Below are positions 51,401 to 60,612 of a stretch of 64,000 bases of DNA, piece after piece; the stretch's first letter is position 1, and every line of letters begins with the position of its first letter. A program made the position numbers and the translations under genes. The DNA is taken from NCBI GenBank assembly GCA_003117195.1, contig BDSI01000069.1, positions 62,001 to 126,000 of the forward strand, in the 5' to 3' direction. Below the pieces are notes generated by a model. That model worked only from the letters and a program-made list of their open reading frames with translations, was not told the origin of the DNA and did no database searches. The DNA is from Eudorina sp. 2006-703-Eu-15 (lineage: Eukaryota > Chlorophyta > Chlorophyceae > Chlamydomonadales > Volvocaceae).

Positions 51401-52337
51401 ACTACAGAGCGGTACGGCACCGCCGAAAGCGAAAGCGAAAGCGCGCGCGGGGGCGGGAGGAAGCCGCAAGCTCACCCGAGTCGCGGATGGGCGCTGACCC
51501 GGGGGGGAAGGGGGGGCGGGGGCGGAGTTGCCGTCTGCAGGCGTGGGCAGGGCCTGCCGGCGCTTCCGCCCGTGGGATCCCACCGACCCATGAGAACCGC
51601 CATCGCCCGCCCACCCGCCCACCCGCCCGCCTACCTGCCTGCCGGGTCCATCTGGGTTCGTCTGGTCATGCCTTTCTATCCGCCCCGCCCACCCGCGCAC
51701 CCGCCCGCCTGCCCAGCGGCTTCCCGCCACCGGGCGGCCCTCAGCACCCCGATGTCACCTCTCGCGCACTGTGTAACCCCCGCCCCCGGGGGCCAGTAGC
51801 GCACTTTGTTGATGTCGACCAATTTCCGATACCCGCCCCTCCCCCCGACCCAACGAGCTCGCTCAGTCGTTTCTAGTCTCACACCCCCCCGGACCGAAGC
51901 CCAACCTGCTGCCTCCAGTTCCTGACGCCTCCCTTTTAGCGCACCCCTTGCTGGTTGCAACCTCCGAGGCCGGCCCCCCCGGCCTCACGACCTGCTTCAC
52001 TCCCCCTCCCCCAATTTCCTATATCCCCCTCCCCCATCGCTCTGGCAGCAGCGCAGTATAAGTATGCCTACCAATTTCCTGTACCCCTCCCTCCTCCCTC
52101 CTCCCTCCTCGTCACCACCCCCACCACCAGGTTGGGGACGCCGGGCCGCTGCTCCGACGACCCTCCGCCGGCCTGCTGGGACCCCCCACCCGCCCGCTGG
52201 CCCCCAAGCTGCGGCTGCTGCTGCAGTATCTGGTGTGCACGCTGCGGGAGGCCTGGGGCGGCGGCGATGCGCGGGAGGTGGCGGCCAAAGTGATGCGCAC
52301 CGCCACCTACTTGTCCGGCGGGATTGAGATGGGCTGA
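40059..52337 (+). CDS. Large protein of unknown function, low-complexity N half and conserved helical C half (5' end unresolved)
   Basis: Exons: 40059-41392, 42080-43080, 43473-43637, 44833-44910, 45425-45526, 46093-46306, 46905-47002, 47528-47664, 48577-48678, 49237-49332, 49618-49801, 50853-50897, 51334-51411, 52131-52337. All are GT-AG and in phase: 1279 residues, plus missing N-terminal sequence. The first ~780 residues are Ser/Ala/Gly/Pro-rich with short Gln runs. From ~780 the sequence is non-repetitive, acidic and helical. Landmarks are WNVDESIFAGRKKENEAHDL, RSAFIYYSMTS, MSASAWMTFCND, FVAVNFEEESE, DDAMVRFEFMEGLVRVAFTK, FWPEHFMAFLESNQLLG, LTRREAKLIFGWSQS and ARVADTISPPD. I recall similar domain orders in uncharacterised proteins of ciliates, oomycetes and other ciliated protists, with a degenerate EF-hand-like feel but no intact calcium loop. 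A ciliary role is only a guess. Introns carry satellites and repeated elements, listed separately. Confidence 0.8.
41419..41485. repeat. 30-bp tandem duplication just inside an intron
   Basis: Two copies of a unit beginning ggggagggcggggggcc lie 26 bases after the 41392 donor of the large gene. Confidence 0.8.
41972..42024 (+). repeat. Intron 3'-end element, forward copy a
   Basis: It has the core ctctggcagcagcgcagt, a short AT-rich spacer, then tctaccaatttcctattcc and a pyrimidine-rich run leading to the 42079/42080 acceptor. Confidence 0.75.
43893..43945 (-). repeat. Intron 3'-end element, inverted copy
   Basis: It reads aggaaattggtagacat, atttatactg, cgctgctgcc and then gcgaatatccgg, the reverse complement of the forward element. 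It lies in the intron between 43637 and 44833, downstream of the two exons that the forward copy at 41972 precedes. Confidence 0.75.
43970..44090 (+). repeat. Dispersed ~120-bp repeat (GACATGCGAGGGGC family)
   Basis: Its ordered blocks are aggcaggcaggacagg, gtgcgtgacatgcgaggggc, gcgcccgatag, gcccgtatgcgtatata and acccaatgcccgacccata. It lies directly after the inverted intron element in the same intron. A split and diverged second copy occupies 44360-44605 of the same intron. Others are at 50563-50625, 50675-50720 (partial), 54825-54905 and 30665-30785 (inverted). Confidence 0.7.
44924..45240. repeat. G-rich minisatellite, about 21-22-bp unit, filling an intron
   Basis: About 14 copies of variants of ggggctggggccagggag, some with a ggtggtg or gaaggg variant, fill most of the intron between 44910 and 45425. 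The intron also ends with CA/CCATCA-rich simple sequence. Confidence 0.9.
45545..46045 (+). repeat. Intron 3'-end element, one partial and one diverged forward copy
   Basis: At 45553-45575 only the gtctaccaatttcctatac half is present, just after a donor. At about 45991-46045 a diverged full-length copy (gctctggcagcagcagcgca, then atgtcctatacccg) lies 48 bases before the 46092/46093 acceptor. A further caatttccatacc fragment occurs near 45820. Confidence 0.5.
46315..46520. repeat. GGGGC/GGGCGG simple-repeat block at the start of an intron
   Basis: The intron after 46306 opens with about 120 bases of [17 protein letters not shown], followed by ggagga and gggagg runs. Confidence 0.85.
47448..47497 (+). 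repeat. Intron 3'-end element, forward copy d
   Basis: ctctggcagcagcgcggtat, then gtctaccaatttcctatac, then an uninterrupted C/T tract of 30 bases ending at the 47527/47528 acceptor. This is the clearest case of the element abutting the splice acceptor tract. Confidence 0.8.
48311..48566. repeat. CCCCCA satellite adjacent to a splice acceptor
   Basis: About 250 bases of ccccca/cccca/ccca repeats run almost to the acceptor at 48576/48577, so the array also serves as the pyrimidine-rich tract of that intron. Confidence 0.9.
49413..49545 (+). repeat. Left arm of a long inverted repeat around exon 49618-49801
   Basis: It starts tgtcaaggcctacaaggtgg, continues through ggagatcctggtacag, and ends with a full forward intron element (cggcagcagcgcagttgg, gtctaccaatatcctatacc at 49487-49545). 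It matches the reverse complement of 50105-50231 over nearly its whole length, with scattered mismatches. Confidence 0.85.
49816..50083. repeat. GGGGGC satellite at the start of an intron
   Basis: About 260 bases of gggggc/ggggc repeats begin 14 bases after the 49801 donor, on the sense strand. The array would be present in pre-mRNA as a strong quadruplex-forming tract. Confidence 0.95.
50105..50231 (-). repeat. Right arm of the long inverted repeat around exon 49618-49801
   Basis: It begins with an inverted intron element (aggaaattggtggacat, tgcgctgctgccagagcg) and continues through ctgtaccaggatctccagcg to ttgtaggccttgaca. The loop between the arms is about 560 bases and contains one whole exon plus the GGGGGC satellite. 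Confidence 0.85.
50563..50720 (+). repeat. Dispersed repeat (GACATGCGAGGGGC family), two adjacent copies
   Basis: A full-core copy (aggcaggcagatcaggagtg, gacatgcgaggggccgag) at 50563-50625 is followed by TG-rich sequence and a partial copy (gtgcatgacatgcaaggggc) at 50675-50720. Both lie in the intron between 49801 and 50853. Confidence 0.65.
52040..52090 (+). repeat. Intron 3'-end element, forward copy i
   Basis: gctctggcagcagcgcagta, then cctaccaatttcctgtaccc, then a C/T-rich run to the 52130/52131 acceptor of the last exon. Partial forward copies lie upstream in the same intron at 51792-51840 (gtcgaccaatttccgatacc) and about 52010-52026. Confidence 0.75.
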
Positions 52338-52450
52338 GGTGCCACCGGGGGCCGCAGATCCCCAGGGAGGGAGGGGGAGGGACGAGGAGGGCCGGGCCGG
52401 GGGGCGGTACGTTACGTCATGTGCTGGTGCCTCCGAGGGAAGGGGGAGGG

Positions 52451-52500
52451 GGTATAGGAAATTGGTAGACATTTCAAACTGCGCTGCTGCCAGAGCGACG
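52451..52500 (-). repeat. Intron-type element, inverted copy downstream of the last exon
   Basis: ataggaaattggtagacatt, then actgcgctgctgccagagcg, lies 114 bases after the stop codon. With the forward copy at 52040 it forms an inverted pair around the last coding exon. Confidence 0.75.
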
Positions 52501-52605
52501 GTTTGACTGGAGGCAGACGGGGAGGTCTTCGTTCGAATGGCTCTTTCCAGGCCGCAGCGCAGCGCAGATGCTGCGGATGATGCAGCAGCAGCACTGGATC
52601 ATAAT

Positions 52606-52637
<32 letters not shown>

Positions 52638-54824
52638 GCAGCACCCGGGGGGCGTTCGTGGCAGAAACCCACTCCCTCCACGGCTCCTGGGGCGGCCGGA
52701 GCTCCTTATCCAGAGGGGGTCTGCAACGCCTCGCTGTGGTCCGCTTCCTTTGCGGCCGCTTTCATGCACACGCCCGGCGGCCGTCCGCCGATGCATCATT
52801 TCGTCAGTCCCACGGGACACATCCACTGCAATGGCGGCGCTGGCGGCGGCGGCGGCCGGCAATCCCTGGAGTAGCATGAGGCTAATCGCAGCCGCCGACG
52901 CGGAGACCCGTGGGTCAGTGGCGTCTTCCGAGAGGGGCTCTCCTTCGGCGGCAGCAGCAGCAGCGGCAGCAGCGTATTTCAACATCACACTTGCCGTACC
53001 ACTGTCCTCCGTTATATCACTGCCCGCGCCACATGATCCTGCCCGCCCCTGTACGGCACAGTGGCCGAGCCAGTCAGTACTTTGGGCTGCGCCATCGCGC
53101 ACCCCCACACGGACACGACCGACCGCGCATCCGCGTTTCCCCGTACGGCAGTAGTTCCGTACTTGTACCGCAGCTGGTCGTGATATCTGTACCTCTGCCG
53201 GTTTTGGGAGGTGGACCCTACGACACGATATGGCATGGCACGGTCACGCGATATGGCATGGCACGGTCGACGTGCACACCGTGTGTTTTGACGTGGTCCG
53301 CGCGGTCTTTCTTGGAGAGCGGGTGGGGTGTGACGCGGGGGCCGCGGATGGCTGGCGGAGGTTTGCTCGGCGTCGGGACGGGCGTCTGTTGGAGGTTGGT
53401 GGTTGGCGAGCGATGGTTGGTGCGTGGTGGTTGGCGCATGGCAGGCGGACGTGTGGACGTGAGGGACCGCTGCTGGGTCCACCAGTGGGGGCGGCCATGT
53501 CGTACACAGCGGTAGGAAGGGGAGACCCTCCTCTGGCTGCCGAGTGAGTGGGTGGGTGCTGGGTGGGAGGTATGGGGAGGGAGGTAGGGAGGGAGGTAAG
53601 GGGAGGGAGGGAGCGCGAGCTGCTCGCTGGCGCCATTCTGCTGCCCGCCGCGACATCCCCCTCCCTCCCTCCCTCCCTCGAGAGGCGGCTGAGCCTGCAG
53701 CACCTCACAGCGGCGCGCCCGAAGGGGCGGGAGGAGGGAGGGGTCGCCTCTGCGCATTCCAGGGGCGCGTCTTGCCGCACAGCACGGCACAGCACAGCAC
53801 ATCAATGCACTGCTGGCGGCACTCGGCGAGGAATGGACATTCTTTTGGGGCGGCGTAGGGCGGTGGAATGCCCGCCCTGGCCCCCTTTGCCCTGGCCTTC
53901 ATGGGACACTGACTGGACTCGATCTCGTGATCTCCCTTTCTTTCCATCTTTGTTATTCATTCTTTGTTTTCCTCTTTTCCTGCATTTACAGCTGATAAAG
54001 GAGGTTCCCTGTGGGCGTGTACATCCGTACATCCCGTACATCCCATACACCCCGCACATCCGTACACCCCGCACATCCGCATCCCGATGCAACGGGTGTC
54101 GCATGTGGTCCGCACGACATGTGCAGGCACGACATGTGCAGGCACACGCATCGCGCGCTCCCGCGTGTTTTTCTCTTTCCCTCTCTTTCTCCAGTTTGGA
54201 TACACATGTCGGTGGGGGTCGAAGCCTGTGTGCGTTCCCAAGACACGCGGCCGGAATCGCGGGTCGCGCCGCAACCGCGCACGGCGCATGGGCAGGGAGC
54301 GGGCGGCCTCCCGCGCCTTTTCGAATGATCCGCATGTGGCCCACCGAGTGGCCTTGGAGGCATTGCGATGTTGGATTCATGAGTTGTGATCCCGGTCAGA
54401 CCTGGAGGCGGGCGGCAGTGCGTGCGACTCCGCCGCCGAGTGGGCGGCGCGTGTGTGTGCGCACCGGCATTGCACCCGGGGGGACGGCCAGGGAGGGTGA
54501 GGGGTGAGGGGAGGGTGAGGGGAGGGTCGCCAACGCGCCATGATGGGGCACCATCGATTCACCGCTGCACACCATGGTCGAAGTACTCCCCCCTGCCCCT
54601 CCTGCTGCTCCTCCTCCTCCTGTTTTGCGTGTGTTACTCGCGGTGTGTACGATGAGGGACGGGGAGAACCGCCGCGCCGCTGGCCGGGGTTGCACTGCGT
54701 CTTCGCGAGTTTTCGAAAGAAGAATTGTCCCTGTGCCCGATTGCCGGGTGTGTGCGCGTGTGTGCACAAAAAACTGACCCGCGAGAAGCGAAGCCCAGCG
54801 GAACAGGCGTGTGTGTGTGTGTGT

Positions 54825-54905
54825 GTGTTATTTAAACAGGCAGAACAGGAGCGTGTGACATGCGAGGGGCCGAGTGGCGCCCAATAGTTCGCCCGTATGC
54901 GTGTG
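54825..54905 (+). repeat. Dispersed repeat (GACATGCGAGGGGC family), intergenic copy
   Basis: It begins tatttaaacaggcagaacag and continues gtgacatgcgaggggccgag, gcgcccaatagttcgcccgt, flanked on both sides by TG microsatellite and by copies of the AAGAAAACTGAG-type motif. Confidence 0.7.
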
Positions 54906-57900
54906 TGTGCCCGTGTGTGTGTGTTTAGAATTGTGTGAATTGTGTGTGTGTGTGTGTGTGTTTTGCGAGGAACCCGCCCCACCCATGTGTGTGCGTGTGT
55001 GAGTGTGCGTCTCGGGGCCCCCTTCGCGTCCGGGCGGGGGAGCGGGGTGGGTCCTGACCTGCGCCGCAGGGCACCGGCGGATGGTGCCGAGGAGAGCGTG
55101 CGGTGCTCCTCGTGATGTTCAGCCGCACGACGTTCCACCGGGTGGGGTGGGGCAGCCGCCGCCGTCGTGCGCGCGCCCAGTGCCGCAGAGGCCCAGTTGG
55201 GCTCCAGGGGAGGGACGGCGAGTCCCTCTCCTTCATCCGAGTCGTGGTGGGTTGGTGGTGGGTAACAACTGCCTTGCTGCGAGAGCCCATGGGGTTGCTG
55301 TGCGCTGCATTGGCCGCGTCTTGATGGAGCGTCTCCGGCAGCAGCAGCAGCAGCAGCTCAATCATATATGGTGGTTTGATGGAGATGGTTTGATGGAGAT
55401 GGAGACGCGAATTGGCGGTGGGGGGAGGGGCGCGTTGCAAATGAGCGCCTTGTGTTGAACGATAAACCCGCCTTGTGTGTGTGTGGGGGGGGGGTCGGTC
55501 TATATCCCCCTACGCGGCCCCCACTGCAAGAGAGGCCATGTGGTTGGACCTGCTGGCCGATAAGACGACGCGAGACAGCTGCAGTCCAGCCCGATAGACA
55601 GCGCAACGCAAATGTCTGCGCGCACGCGTGTGTTTGTGTGTGTGTGTGTGTGTGTAAAAAAGAAAACTGAGGTGTGTGTGTGTGTGTGAATCGTTACATA
55701 TCTGCCGGGCCGACACTGGTGTGTGTGTTTGTGTGCGAGCAGCGTGCACGTGAGTTTGATTACCTCTGGCCGCGGGAACGCGACGACCATTTCCGTGAGG
55801 GGCAATTCATGTACACATGTCCCCATATGCCTGTCTGTGTGCGTGCGTAGATAAGAGACTCGCCCTTTAGTGTGTGTATGTGTCTGTGTGCGTCTCTAAA
55901 GCATGTGTGTCCAGCGAGGAAGCTCGCCCCCTTGTGCAGGTGTGGGGGTGTGGAGGTAGGTATGACCTGTGAGAGTGTGAGATGGGCATCATCGGCAGTC
56001 ACACGATACGCCGGAGGCCACAGGAAGCCGGAGGTCGGGGTGGGGTGGGGTGGGGCTGGAGAGAGACTGGAGGGTTGCGGCCGAGGAGCTCGCGCTGACG
56101 TGACAGGGAGGCGAGCCGATGCCCGGGTGTGTCAGCCTGACATGTCGGGCACATGCAGAGAGGGGGGCCCGGGCTGCGGGGGGGTCTCCCCACGGGCATG
56201 CTGCGCGGTGGAGGGGGTGGGGGTTGCGGTGGCGCCCCTGCCCCGGCCCAGGCGGTTGAGGCCCGAGGGAGGGACGAGGAGCCGTGGGAGGGGGCGCCCC
56301 CCTGGAGCCCACGGGAGCGGATGTAGGCGGGGCAGGGCCGCGTCTGTCTGCTGGTGCGCAGTGCGAGGCAGCGGCGGGTGTGAGAGTACGACGATCTTAA
56401 CGGACGTGGTTTCGGAGCCGAAGTGGGGCCCTCCGACTCACGAGGAGAGCGCGAGCGGCGGGTGCGAGGGGTCTGAGAGGGAGCGAACCGAAAATGGAAC
56501 AGCCCGCCCGGTTGCGAGGGGTAAGGGTAGTGCCGATGACGGGTGCTGGTTGGTACCGATACTAATCATCGTCACCAGCCCCAGTATCCCGGCCCGAGGA
56601 ATGGTGGTGACGGCGATGGCAATGTTGGTACTGGCAGGCAGGCTTCAGTTTTTGCCGCGGGCCGCGTCTGCCTCAGCGGCCACGCTGCGGTTGTGCCGTA
56701 CGGGGATGAGGGCGGCTGCGGGCTGTGCCGTACACCCCTGAGATGGGCCTGAGAGGGCTGTCCCTCGGTGCGGTCACGTGAATTATCTCCGCGAGCCCCC
56801 TGAGTGTACGGCATCTAGTACGGCATTGCTCATCAGGTCTTGCGGCATATGGGCATGTGTTCATGGAGCATCAGCGCATTGAGGTCCGCACTCCTCATTG
56901 TGTTCCTGGTGGCTGAAACCACCCCGGGGTGTGGAAGCGAATGACGGTTTGCGCCGCGACGTTTCTGGACCGCTGGCGGCCCTGGCGATTTGCGGCGGCG
57001 ATGGTGATGGCGATGGTGACGTTTATGTTGATGGTGATGGGCGGGTGCGCTGGGGGCGGGGTGTGCGCGGGCACGGGGTGCCGCGGGGGCCTGCGACTCC
57101 CGTCCCGGCGGGGGAGGGGGCGGCGGGTGCCCCTGCGTCGTTCCCGCCCGCTTTTGCTCTGCAAACATGAAGTACCGGAACGTTTGTGGGTTCAAAGCGA
57201 AAGCGAAAGCGAAAGCCGTTTGTGGGTGTTGGAAGCCCTAGGGTTGCGACCTTGCGGAGCCCTCGCCAGTGCTGATAAGACTTTTCGGGGTTTGGTTTCG
57301 GGGGTTTGGTTTCCTGGGGTTTTGAGCCGATGGGGCCGGGCAGCGGCCCCCCCCTCACCCTCGGCATCCTGCAGGGACCCCCCCGGCCCCCCGCACTTGA
57401 GGCCCGACATGAGGAGGGGGGGCGGGCTGTCTGTCACGCACTCAGCCCGGCCGTCCGCCTGCATACCTACCGGTGCACCCGGTGCCGGGGGGGGGGGCGG
57501 GGGAGCCCCCGGGGAGGCTCACGGTTCACCCAGCGGCCCGCCAGCCCCGGGCGCCTGCAGGGGGCGGGGGTTCGAGGGGGGCGTCCCACCCATCCCGCCG
57601 TGGCACCGCTCTCCGGTCCCCGAGTCGCGCCGGTGCACCATGTGTGTGTGTGTGTGTGCGAGGCGAGGGTGCTGCGACCCGAGTTATTACGTAGGAGGCA
57701 AGCATGAATTGCCCAAGTAGTGCGGCGGTGCGTGGCTTTGCTAATGCAAGACCGCCGTTTATTACGCAAGAACGCTTGTTCATCGGTATGGACAAATGGA
57801 TTTTCAGATGGTTCAGATGGATGCATTTTGCTCCTGGAAAAATGTATGGATATATCGTCCGCTGTTTTGGATGTATAGTACGACGGACGTACGGCGGACG

Positions 57901-60612
57901 TAGCAACGAGCAGTGGGACGATTGATCTGCTCCTTGATGTACGTGTGAGCATGGCACCGGCGGGTCAGGCCACCTGCCGCAATGGCCTCCCGCCGTACCC
58001 TTCGGTGAGGCAGGGTCGCGCGGCTGCAGCAAGAGTGCATGTCCATCCATGGTTGCATCGGATGCGTTTCGGTTTCCTTCTTTGCCCCATGCCACACCGA
58101 AGGGGACCGTAAAGCCATTTGGCAGTGTATTGTTGAATTGTTTGTTGTTGTTGCTGCTGCGGGTCCTTGTCGCATATCATGGCGGGGATAGCGGCCTGTG
58201 TGCGAAGTGGGCGAATGGGAGGTTTGTGCATGGGCATTCGGCAGGGGGACACGGCGGTTAGGGCAGATACGGTAAGCGCAGAGGGTGGGTGAAATGGTGG
58301 CCGTGCTCCTCTCGCACGTTTTAATATGGAGGGGCGAGGTGGATTACTCTTTTAGAGGGAACTGACTGAGAGGCACATTGCAGTTTGTAAGGATTCCGCC
58401 AACCAGATTCGCTCGAGGGTTATGGAGGAAAGGCTGAGAGGCAGCATCACGTTTGTTAAGCAGCTTCGTCGCACGATCAAAGTGACGAATTCCCGGCAGC
58501 TTCTCGTCGTATAACCGATTAACTGTGGGTCCTCGCCTCAGACATGCGGCACCTCTGATCAGATAATGTTCAATGCATACTGCTGAAAGTCACCGCGCGA
58601 GATTTGCGGGACGTCAACGCCAAGGGCGTCAATGATGGCCGCATAATGCAGTCTTGTGCTGCACTTCGCAGCCGCGGCGGAATTCGGTTGTTATAAGCAG
58701 CTTCATATACCGGTCAACTTGCGCGCATACAACACAGCAACAGCATCGCTTGCCAGCAATGCTATCGTACAGTACAACTTGCAGCCTCAGGCCACCCTGC
58801 GCCGAGGCGGCTTGAATTGCATCCGGTTTATGATGGATCCTTAAAATCCCTTGTTCACGCTGGGCCAATGAGAATGAGTCACTGTTTGAATCCATTTCGG
58901 TATTGGCACGAAAGCTGCGTCGTGCTCGTCACAGACCAGAAAAGAACGGTGACGCATATTCAGACCACCTTCAGAATTGGGCTCGAAAAGGGAAAGAACG
59001 GTATGGTCACGGACGTTTAAAAGCTTCACTGCGGTGACGGTGACCTTTGCGTGCAATCAATCAGGTCAGGTGCTTCGCTTTCGTCACTCCTAAGGACCCA
59101 AACACACCGATCGTTGAGTTCCGTGCTGCCGGTGCGACCTCCCGGAAATTGCGTCACAGCTGGTGGGATCTTGTCGGAATGGTGCGCGCAGAAGGGTCGT
59201 TGCGGGCAGGTGGCATCAGACCTGACCTATCACACGACCAGCACACCGGTGACAGCAAAAAAGTTGGCCGCTGTGCTCCAGACAGGACCGCTGCCAGGCA
59301 TGTCAGCATTAGCAGCCACGCCAGCTCGAACACCTCGACGCATCGGACGACAACCCACCTTCCCCAACACCAACGCTGGCACCACGCATGCGTGCGGATT
59401 CCTAAGTCTCTTGCAGCCACACGCAGTGAACGCAGCTATCGTATGGTGGTCCCCTCGCAGTGGATCACCCATCTTTTCGCAGGCCGAGAAGCAAACCCCA
59501 TGTTTTCCTTTCCGTCCGTTCCTGTACAAGAATGCAACCCGCCCTCGGGGGGCTTGGGTGCCCCCCGGGGGACTAGGGTCCCCCTGACCGGGATAGGGTC
59601 CCCCAGACCGGGCTAGGGTCCCTGTTGGCCAGAGGTTCCCTATGCTGTTCTCTATGCCGCGTCATGCTGCCCACTGCAGGTATGGCTAGCCTGGAGCATT
59701 GCCAACAACAGCAGTTTCGTTGTGCAGCCGAGCTTGCATCACCTGCACTCCCGCAGCGCGCTTCCCTTTCTTGAGTCCACCGCCATCACAGACTTCGCAT
59801 CCGACGCGGCGGCTCGTGGACGGTTGGCCCTTGCGACTTCAAGCAATAACCACCTTGCCAGTAGTTTATTGGGCGTGGTAGTGCCTGTATCCGACCCTGA
59901 CAGCTCCGTTGCTAACAACTCAGCTGACAGCTTCCACACCTGCACCATAGGCACCTTGCTGCCCAGGTGCTCGGCCCTGACCGTTACTGTATCCGCTTTC
60001 GTAATGGCCATGCGGCATCTAACGCCTCGGACCGCATGGCAGACTGCTGAGTGAATATTGTTCCCGTACGTTTACCCGTTGGTACGGGTGCATTTGGGGA
60101 CTGCCAGGATGTGCCTGAATGGAGCACGTTGCCTGTTATCGTTGGGTCACACGAACCTGCATTTCTGCTCGTCCGATTGTACTTCAACACACTGCCCACA
60201 CATCCTGGGTGTCCCGGGTTCGTTCTTCGGGTTTATTTCTTTTTTCAATTTGTCCTACACGTCACCAGTCAGTCCGTTGCCCCCCTTGTTGTCCGCCTGC
60301 CAGGTCCTGCTGGAAGCTATGTTTTCAACCCCACACAATTTTCACCAAACAGCTGCTTCACCACAACACCCCGTGTTTTTTCCGTCGAGTGAGTCGGTGC
60401 GTCTTACAAAACTCACAGGCGGGCTCGGCAAGCTATGGCCCCGTTTATCGAACAGCGGCATCCGTCACAGCGGGGTGGCGAAGGTAGTACCGTACCAACC
60501 AACTCTTGAACTGGAAGCGAAAGAATACTGTGTGCAGTTAGTGTTTTGGCGATCAATTGAATTCCGTGCTGTCGCCTTCATTCAGCGCGTGAGTAGCCAA
60601 GGTCATAGCATA

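Larger units (their letters stand above)
52338..60612. other. No supported gene over 8 kb; low-complexity and repeat-rich intergenic DNA
   Basis: 52540-53060 has coding-like composition on the plus strand, but the best-looking frame changes more than once (see findings). 53400-54500 contains short tandem runs, including tacatcc/gcacatccg repeats at 54026-54087. 54760-55950 is dominated by TG microsatellites and copies of two dispersed motifs. 55950-57700 is GC-rich without a convincing frame. About 57700-60000 is AT-richer with no long coding frame. A degenerate gggtcccc tandem lies at 59566-59625. The right end must hold the CCB4 promoter. Confidence 0.5.

Noticed and set aside
54825..54905. 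tRNA-derived SINE interpretation of the dispersed repeat
   Set aside because: A GTTCGCCC stretch faintly recalls a B box, but no convincing A box or cloverleaf can be drawn.
59047..59616. Overlapping open frames near 59.1-59.6 kb
   Set aside because: There is no ATG at the beginning of either frame, no recognised domain, and competing frames are of similar quality.
60058..60612. Open frame continuous with CCB4 upstream of 60613
   Set aside because: It lacks any similarity to CCB4 and has low-GC codons, and a transit-peptide-like N terminus starts at 60613. It is treated as 5' UTR.
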